Both the position numbers and the translations under genes were made by a program. Below the pieces are notes generated by a model. It searched no databases and had not been told where the DNA came from. It saw nothing but the letters and a program-made list of their open reading frames with translations. This document shows positions 1-4,836 of a stretch of 6,691 nt of DNA, piece after piece (position 1 is the stretch's first letter; each line of letters begins with the position of its first letter). The DNA is from Arthrobacter sp. (lineage in GTDB: Bacteria > Actinomycetota > Actinomycetes > Actinomycetales > Micrococcaceae): contig JAGLBH010000092.1 of NCBI GenBank assembly GCA_018260285.1, positions 1 to 6,691 of the forward strand, read 5' to 3'.

Positions 1-683
1 AGCGGTCCGGCGGCGGAGAGGCGATCCGTCAGGGCGATGACCTGCGAGGGGTCGCGCAGGTCGATCCCCACGATCTCGAGGCGGTCCAGCCACTCATGGG
101 CGTCTGGCATGAGGGCGTACCGGCGGGCGGCGTCGTGCGGGAAGCGCGTGGTGATGATCGTGTGGGCGCCGTCGCGGAGCAGACGGAGCGCGATGTGCAT
201 GCCGATCTTGGCCCGCCCGCCCGTGAGGAGGGCCCTGCGTCCGGTGAGGTCCGTCCGGGCCTCGCGCTTGCCGTGGGAGAAGTCCGCGCAGGAGGGGCAG
301 AGCGCGTGGTAGAAGGAGTCCACCTGAGTGTAGGGCTCTTTGCAGATGTAGCAGCCGCGGGGCACGAGGAGGTGGCCGGCGATGCTCGTGCTTGCGCGGG
401 AGGTGAGCTGGGACCCGCGGGTCTCGTCGTCGATCCGCTCGGGCGACGCCGTGGCCGTGGCCTCCAGGACGGCGCGGTCGGCCGAGCGCACCTGGTCCCG
501 TGCCATGTCGCGGCGGTACTTCTTGACCGCTTTGAACATCTTCCCCGTGGAGCGGCGGACGGCGATGAAGTCCGGGTGGTCGTCCGGGAACTCGTGGATG
601 CGGCCGAGAACGCGCAGGCACGCGTCGAGGTCTGCGGGATCGATCGGATCGACGGGGGGATACGGAGGCTGTGCGTCAGTCAT
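1..683 (-). CDS. SDR-family NAD(P)-dependent oxidoreductase with N-terminal four-cysteine motif (partial, C-terminus off the window)
   Basis: An open frame reads from ATG at 683 to the window edge with no stop (227 codons). Residues 1-105 are a charged region of no recognised fold. Residues 111-132 carry CYIC and CPSC (Cys111, 114, 129, 132), a probable zinc-ribbon or knuckle. Residues 147-161 read LTGRRALLTGGRAKIG, the start of a Rossmann fold in which TGGRAKIG replaces the usual TGxxxGIG, with Lys159 where the second glycine normally sits. TTR at 178-180, after the second strand, would favour NADP(H), which is an inference. The catalytic Ser/Tyr/Lys lie beyond the edge, so substrate and activity cannot be judged. 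A GAGAGG (691-686) lies only 2 nt before the ATG, a tight Shine-Dalgarno spacing. It lies downstream of the acyl-CoA oxidase gene in the same direction, separated by a strong hairpin, so co-transcription is doubtful. Confidence 0.8.
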   Translation of the reverse strand, partial: MTDAQPPYPPVDPIDPADLDACLRVLGRIHEFPDDHPDFIAVRRSTGKMFKAVKKYRRDMARDQVRSADRAVLEATATASPERIDDETRGSQLTSRASTSIAGHLLVPRGCYICKEPYTQVDSFYHALCPSCADFSHGKREARTDLTGRRALLTGGRAKIGMHIALRLLRDGAHTIITTRFPHDAARRYALMPDAHEWLDRLEIVGIDLRDPSQVIALTDRLSAAGP

Positions 684-692
684 GGCCTCTCA

Positions 693-698
693 AGAATA
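693..698 (-). promoter_or_regulatory. possible -10 box for the SDR gene
   Basis: On the minus strand TATTCT ends 9 nt before the ATG at 683 and lies just beyond the terminator-like hairpin. This would give a very short or absent leader. The -35 position would fall inside the hairpin and no convincing -35 is seen. The match is weak, and the same T-rich bases could equally be the tail of the terminator. Confidence 0.25.
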
Positions 699-700
699 CC

Positions 701-733
701 GGGGGCGGCGCCCGAACCTCGGACGCCGCCCCC
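701..733 (-). terminator. strong GC hairpin, probable terminator after the acyl-CoA oxidase gene
   Basis: GGGGGCGGCG at 701-710 pairs perfectly with CGCCGCCCCC at 724-733. Inside it, after one C/A mismatch, CCGA (712-715) pairs with TCGG (719-722) around a 3-nt loop. On the minus strand it lies 46 nt after the oxidase stop codon and is followed by GGTATTCTT, which is only weakly T-rich. This is compatible with the U-poor terminators common in Actinomycetota. It separates the oxidase from the SDR gene. Confidence 0.6.
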
Positions 734-779
734 CCGTGATCGCTCACGCGCTCAGCAGATGCTCGTGACCACCCTGCCG

Positions 780-2858
780 CTAGGAGCGGGGAGCCTTGGC
801 GCGAGCGTGGACGACCTTCTCGTCGATCGGGGCGTCCGAGGAGGCGCGCAGCGCGCGGTAGTAGGCGGCTGCCTCATCCTGACGGGTCTTCTCCGCACCG
901 GAGGAGATCGCCGCGCGTCGGTGCTCCTGGGTGTAGCCGAAGGCCTCCACGAGGTCGCTTGCATGCGGGCGCAGCTTGGCGAGCAGGCGGTTGATGTACT
1001 CGTGGAGCGTCCGGGCGCGCTGCGTGGAGAGGCGGCCGTTCATCATGTACCAGGCCAGGTTCTCCTCGATGAGGCAGAGGCCGAAGAGGTCACGGACCAC
1101 GGTCATGACCGAGCGGGTGCCCTCGTCCTCGATGGCGTGCAGGCCGCGCGTGAAGGCCTCCCACTGGAGGAGCTCCGCGTGGGCGCGGGCGGCGGCGAGC
1201 AGCTGGTCCTGGTTCTTGTTGAAGATCGCAGCGGACTCCGCCTGGGACAGCTTGTGCGCCCCGCGCAGCTCGCCGGCGACCTCGGCCACCATGGAGGAGA
1301 CGCGGTCTGCGAGGAGGGTTCGCTGCGTCGTCTCGTCGCGCAGTGCGATGGCGGACTTGCGCTCGGAGCCCGTGTCCGCCACGGTCTGGGCCAGACGGCG
1401 CAGACCCGAGCGGCTGAGGGCCGTGTCGGCCGCCTGGTTGGCGATGTACTGGGCCATGCCCGAGCCCTTGAGCTCCTTGAGCTGGCGGCCGTAGTCCGTG
1501 AGGAGTCGCTTGGCCACGAGCTGGAGGAGCACGTTGTTGTCGCCCTCGAACGTGACGTAGATGTCCAGGTCCGAGCGGAGGGAGGTGAAGCGGTTCTCCA
1601 CGAGGAAGCCGGCCCCGCCGCAGGCCTCACGGCATTCCTGGAGGATGCCCAGGGCGTTCCAGGTGGAGAGCGGCTTGAGAGCAGCGGCCAGCGTCTCAAG
1701 GTCCTGGCGGGACGCCTCGGTGTCGTTGCGGCCGGAGAAGACGTCGTCGAACTTCTGGAGGAGCTCCTCGTGGGCGAAGCTCATGGCGTAGGTCTTGGCC
1801 ACGAGGGGGAGCAGCCTGCGCTGGTGGCGCTGGTAGTCCAGGAGCACTTCTTCCTCGGTGGGGGAGGAGGCGTTGAACTGGCGTCGCTCCTGGGCGTACT
1901 GGACGGCGATCTGCAGGGCGATCTTCGAGGCGCTCGTCGCTGCGCCGTCGAGGGAGACGCGCCCCTGGACCAGGGTGCCGAGCATCGTGAAGAAGCGGCG
2001 CCCCGGCGAGGCGATCGGGGAGCTGTAGGTCCCGTCCTGGTCCACGGTGCCGTAGCGGTTGAGGAGATGGGTGCGAGGGATGCGCACGTTCGTGAAGTGC
2101 AGGCGGCCGTTGTCGATGCCGTTGAGGCCGCCCTTGATGCCGTCGTCCTCGCCGCCCACGCCCTCGAGGAATTCGCCCGTCTCCGGGTCTCGGATGTCCA
2201 CGTAGAAGGCGTGCACGCCGTGGTTGACGCCCTGGGTGATGAGCTGGGCGAACACGGTGGCTGCCACCCCGTGGAGGGCCGCGTTGCCGAGGTAGTCCTT
2301 CCACGCGCCGCGGACGGGGGTGTGGATGACGAACTCGTCCGTCTCCGGGTCGAACGTGGCGGTGGTTCCGATCGAGGCGACGTCGGAGCCGTGGCCCGTC
2401 TCGGTCATGGCGAAGGCGCCCGGAATCTCGAGGCTCAGGATCCCCGGGAGCCACTTCTTGTGGTGCTCCTCGGTGCCCAGGTGGAGCACGGCGGAGCCGA
2501 AGAGGCCCCACTGGACGCCGGCCTTGATCTGAAGAGAGGGGTCTGCCGAGACGAGCTCCTCGAACCGCGCGACGCTGCCGCCGTGGTCGCCGCTACCGCC
2601 GAACTCGACCGGGAAGGCCTCTTGGATGGCGCCCTCGTCCACGAGCACCTTGAGCTGCTTGAGCACGCGGGCCCGGTGTTCCTCAAGGGTGAGCCCCTCC
2701 TCCTTGTGCAGGTCCGGGCGGGTGGCGAGCTTGCGCGAGATCCGCCGGGCTTCGTGCCAGCGCCCGAGCAGCTGGTGCTCGAGTGCCTTGACGTTGATGC
2801 GGGCCGAGGCGTCGTCGTTCTCTTCGCGGACGGCAGGGATGGTGAGGTTGTCAGTCAT
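780..2858 (-). CDS. acyl-CoA oxidase / acyl-CoA dehydrogenase family flavoprotein (692 aa, complete)
   Basis: This enzyme catalyses FAD-dependent alpha,beta-desaturation of an acyl-CoA thioester, the first step of beta-oxidation, in the cytoplasm. At 692 residues it has the length of peroxisomal-type acyl-CoA oxidases rather than the ~380-400 residues of ordinary short-chain dehydrogenases. Visible motifs are AFAMTETGHGSDVASIGTTA (148-167, the flavin/substrate loop with the middle beta domain), QGRVSLDG (298-305), YAQERRQF (321-328), CREACGGAGFL (409-419) and TFEGDNNVLL (436-445), whose Glu438 sits where acyl-CoA oxidases have the catalytic base. The helical C-terminal half (about 450-690) matches the ACOX C-terminal domain. 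ATG at 2858 is preceded by GGAGA (2867-2863) with a 4-nt gap; the stop is TAG at 782-780. The TetR gene ends 27 bp upstream on the same strand, so the two are probably one transcript. Whether it reduces O2 or passes electrons to ETF cannot be read from the sequence. Confidence 0.93.
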   Translation of the reverse strand: MTDNLTIPAVREENDDASARINVKALEHQLLGRWHEARRISRKLATRPDLHKEEGLTLEEHRARVLKQLKVLVDEGAIQEAFPVEFGGSGDHGGSVARFEELVSADPSLQIKAGVQWGLFGSAVLHLGTEEHHKKWLPGILSLEIPGAFAMTETGHGSDVASIGTTATFDPETDEFVIHTPVRGAWKDYLGNAALHGVAATVFAQLITQGVNHGVHAFYVDIRDPETGEFLEGVGGEDDGIKGGLNGIDNGRLHFTNVRIPRTHLLNRYGTVDQDGTYSSPIASPGRRFFTMLGTLVQGRVSLDGAATSASKIALQIAVQYAQERRQFNASSPTEEEVLLDYQRHQRRLLPLVAKTYAMSFAHEELLQKFDDVFSGRNDTEASRQDLETLAAALKPLSTWNALGILQECREACGGAGFLVENRFTSLRSDLDIYVTFEGDNNVLLQLVAKRLLTDYGRQLKELKGSGMAQYIANQAADTALSRSGLRRLAQTVADTGSERKSAIALRDETTQRTLLADRVSSMVAEVAGELRGAHKLSQAESAAIFNKNQDQLLAAARAHAELLQWEAFTRGLHAIEDEGTRSVMTVVRDLFGLCLIEENLAWYMMNGRLSTQRARTLHEYINRLLAKLRPHASDLVEAFGYTQEHRRAAISSGAEKTRQDEAAAYYRALRASSDAPIDEKVVHARAKAPRS

Positions 2859-2885
2859 GGTGTCTCCAAAAGGCTGAGGGTCGAG

Positions 2886-3539
2886 TCAGGAGTGGATGGC
2901 GAGGTCGGGCAGGGCGGTGCGGTCGGCGAGGACGCCGAGGGCGAGCCACCCGGTGAGGTGGTCTCGCAGGTCTTCGAGAGGCGGCCGGGAGTCGGAGGGC
3001 GTGTACAGCCAGCGCTCCGAGGCCGCGCGGATCATGCCGACGGCGGAGGGCGGCCAGAACTCGAGCGTCATCGTCCGAGTGGGCTCCGAGACGAGGGCGT
3101 CGTCGAGAATCGCGCCGAGCAGATCCTGCATGAGCTCGACGATCGTCTTGAAGAAGCCCCGGATCTCCTCGGAGGAGAAGTCGCTCGTGACGAAGGCGTA
3201 GACGTTCGGCGAGCGCTCGATGAGCAGCAGGTAGTCGCCGAGCATGCGGCGCAGGGCGTTGGACGGATGGCTCTCCTCGGCGACGGCGGCGAGCAGCTCG
3301 CGACGCACGCGCTGGAGCACTCTGTCCGAGACTGCCTCCTGGAGACCTGCCTTGTCGTCGAAGTACCGATAGAAGACCGACTTGGAGGTGTTGGACGCCG
3401 CGGCGATGTCCTCCATCGAGGCATGCGGGCCGATCTCGTCGATCGCAGCCACAGCCTGCTTGACCAGCTCGCGGTGCCGGGCGGCCCGATGGGCGTCCCA
3501 GCGCCGGGACCGGCCGTCGTCAGTGGGGGAAATGTTCAC
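2886..3539 (-). CDS. TetR/AcrR-family transcriptional repressor of the adjacent fatty-acid genes
   Basis: From GTG at 3539 to TGA at 2888-2886 it encodes 217 residues, normal for TetR proteins. The N-terminal DNA-binding domain is clear: [19 protein letters not shown] (12-30) is helix 1, and [26 protein letters not shown] (41-66) holds the helix-turn-helix and the FYRYF signature. Residues 70-217 are the variable ligand-binding and dimerisation domain; the ligand is probably an acyl-CoA, inferred from context. The frame is open upstream, so the start is uncertain. GTG 3539 gives a standard N-terminus and begins exactly where the operator palindrome ends, but has no Shine-Dalgarno, implying a leaderless message. 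ATG at 3587 adds 16 residues and has GGAG at 3597-3594 with 6-nt spacing, but would put the operator inside the gene. It probably represses itself, the downstream oxidase gene and the divergent thiolase. Confidence 0.9.
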   Translation of the reverse strand: MNISPTDDGRSRRWDAHRAARHRELVKQAVAAIDEIGPHASMEDIAAASNTSKSVFYRYFDDKAGLQEAVSDRVLQRVRRELLAAVAEESHPSNALRRMLGDYLLLIERSPNVYAFVTSDFSSEEIRGFFKTIVELMQDLLGAILDDALVSEPTRTMTLEFWPPSAVGMIRAASERWLYTPSDSRPPLEDLRDHLTGWLALGVLADRTALPDLAIHS

Positions 3540-3570
3540 GATACCGAGCGTATCAGGTACGCCCGGTATC
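3540..3570. promoter_or_regulatory. 31-bp palindromic operator, probable TetR-family binding site
   Basis: Thirteen-base arms GATACCGAGCGTA (3540-3552) and TACGCCCGGTATC (3558-3570) are inverted around TCAGG with one mismatch. Each half is itself a smaller dyad: GATAC-N5-GTATC at 3540-3554 (perfect) and GGTAC-N5-GTATC at 3556-3570 (one mismatch), offset by 16 bp. A third GATAC starts at 3572, again 16 bp on, but its right half is degenerate. The layout suits two TetR dimers side by side. It fills the gap between the repressor GTG and the thiolase ATG, so occupancy would block both promoters. Binding by the neighbouring TetR protein is inferred from position. Confidence 0.75.
3547..3552 (-). 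promoter_or_regulatory. -10-like box for the TetR-oxidase transcript
   Basis: On the minus strand GATACGCT contains TACGCT (TAnnnT), followed by 7 nt and then the GTG at 3539. Transcription would begin at or next to the start codon, giving a leaderless message. The box lies inside the operator. No good -35 is seen 17-18 bp upstream. Confidence 0.45.
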
Positions 3571-3573
3571 GGA

Positions 3574-3579
3574 TACACT
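3574..3579 (+). promoter_or_regulatory. -10-like box for the thiolase transcript
   Basis: GATACACT contains TACACT (four of six matches to TATAAT), followed by 6 nt and then the ATG at 3586. There is no Shine-Dalgarno before this ATG, so a leaderless transcript is the simplest reading. The box overlaps the third, degenerate copy of the 16-bp operator repeat and mirrors the minus-strand box. No convincing -35 is visible. Confidence 0.45.
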
Positions 3580-3585
3580 CGGGTC

Positions 3586-4836
3586 ATGACGAACTCCACG
3601 AACAGCCACACCCCGCTCCCGCTGCCCACTCCTCGCAAGGCGGTCGTCGTCGGCGGCAACCGCATCCCCTTCGCCCGCTCCAACGGCCCGTACGCCCATG
3701 CGAGCAACCAGGACATGCTCACCTCCGCCATCAACGGCCTGGTCGCCCGCTTCGGGCTCCAGGGCGAGGTCATCGGAGAGGTCGCAGCCGGCGCCGTCCT
3801 CAAGCACTCCAAGGACTTCAACCTCACCCGCGAATGCGTCCTCGGCTCCCAGCTCTCCCCGAAGACCCCGGCCTACGACGTGCAGATGGCCTGCGCCACC
3901 GGCCTCGAGGCCATCGCGAGCCTCACGGACAAGATTAAGCTCGGCCGCATCGACTCCGCGATCGCCGGCGGCACGGACACGACGAGCGACGCCCCCATCG
4001 CCGTGAGCGAGGGCCTCCGCACGGCTCTCCTCGAGCTCGCGCGCGCCAAGACCACCCCCGCCAAGCTCAAGGCCCTCTCCGGCCTGCGCCCCAAGGATCT
4101 GGCGCCCAGCGCACCCGGAACGGGCGAGCCCCGCACCGGCATGTCCATGGGCGAGCACCAGGCCATCACGACCCACGCATGGGGCGTGACCCGCCAGGAG
4201 CAGGACGAGCTCGCCCTCGCCAGCCACAAGAACCTGGCCGCCGCCTACGAGCGCGGCTTCTTCGAGGACCTCATCACCCCGTTCCGCGGCCTGTCCAAGG
4301 ACAACAACCTCCGGGCGGACACCTCCCTCGAAAAGCTCGGCTCCCTCAAGACGGTCTACGGCAAGCAGTTCGGTGCTGAGGCCTCCATGACGGCCGGCAA
4401 CTCCACCCCGCTGACCGACGGCGCCTCCGCCGTGCTCCTCTCGAGCGAGGAGTGGGCCGCTGAGCGCGGACTGCCCATGCTCGCCAACGTGGTGGACGTC
4501 GAGGCCGCGGCCGTGGACTTCGTTCACGGCGAGGAGGGGCTCCTCATGGCCCCCGCCTACGCGGTTCCGCGCATCCTGGCCCGCAACGGCCTGACCCTCC
4601 AGGACTTCGACTTCTACGAGATCCACGAGGCGTTCGCCGGCACCGTGCTCTCGACCCTCAAGGCGTGGGAGGATCCGACGTTCTGCCGCGAGAAGCTGGG
4701 CCTCGACGCCCCGCTCGGCTCGATCGACCGCTCGAAGCTCAACGTCAACGGCTCGTCCCTCGCCGCAGGGCACCCCTTCGCCGCCACCGGCGGGCGCATT
4801 GTCGCCTCCCTCGCCAAGCAGCTCCACGAGAAGGGG
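3586..4836 (+). other. fadI: thiolase segment: acetyl-CoA C-acyltransferase (FadI-type), C-terminally truncated
   Basis: Thiolase catalyses the last step of beta-oxidation, CoA-dependent cleavage of 3-ketoacyl-CoA to acetyl-CoA and a shortened acyl-CoA. Visible motifs are [11 protein letters not shown] near residue 27, [11 protein letters not shown] with nucleophilic Cys103, GMSMGEHQA near 185-195, [13 protein letters not shown] near 267, YEIHEAFAG with His347 in HEAF, and [18 protein letters not shown] with His396. HEAF in place of NEAF is typical of the FadI / trifunctional-protein beta branch. Such enzymes are about 430-445 residues and end with a CAAGGxG segment carrying the second catalytic cysteine, about 5-10 residues beyond HEKG. 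That segment is absent: the frame turns into IleS after residue 417. In related bacteria fadI is usually followed by the 3-hydroxyacyl-CoA dehydrogenase gene fadJ, which is also missing here. As drawn, the protein should not be catalytically active. Confidence 0.9.

Noticed and set aside
1103..1699. A 198-codon Ser/Arg/Pro-rich minus-strand frame inside the oxidase gene.
   Set aside because: It is an alternative frame of the oxidase with no start context and highly biased composition; the oxidase frame covers it completely.
3532..3585. In-frame upstream ATG at 3532 as the thiolase start, with GGGGG just before it.
   Set aside because: It would begin inside the TetR gene and translate the operator palindrome, adding [18 protein letters not shown], which does not look like a thiolase N-terminus; spacing from the G-run is too short for a good ribosome site.
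2886..3827. The longest TetR reading frame, beginning at ATG 3827.
   Set aside because: The extra 96 residues are antisense to the thiolase N-terminus and have no TetR resemblance; starts at 3539 or 3587 are far more likely.
96..3938. A 1280-codon open frame on the plus strand, antisense to the SDR, oxidase and TetR genes and running into the thiolase.
   Set aside because: It is a by-product of high-GC codon usage: the genes on the other strand have recognisable families and proper starts, while this translation is low-complexity, rich in V, G, E, A, R and L, and shows no domain. It also crosses the divergent control region and runs out of frame into the thiolase.
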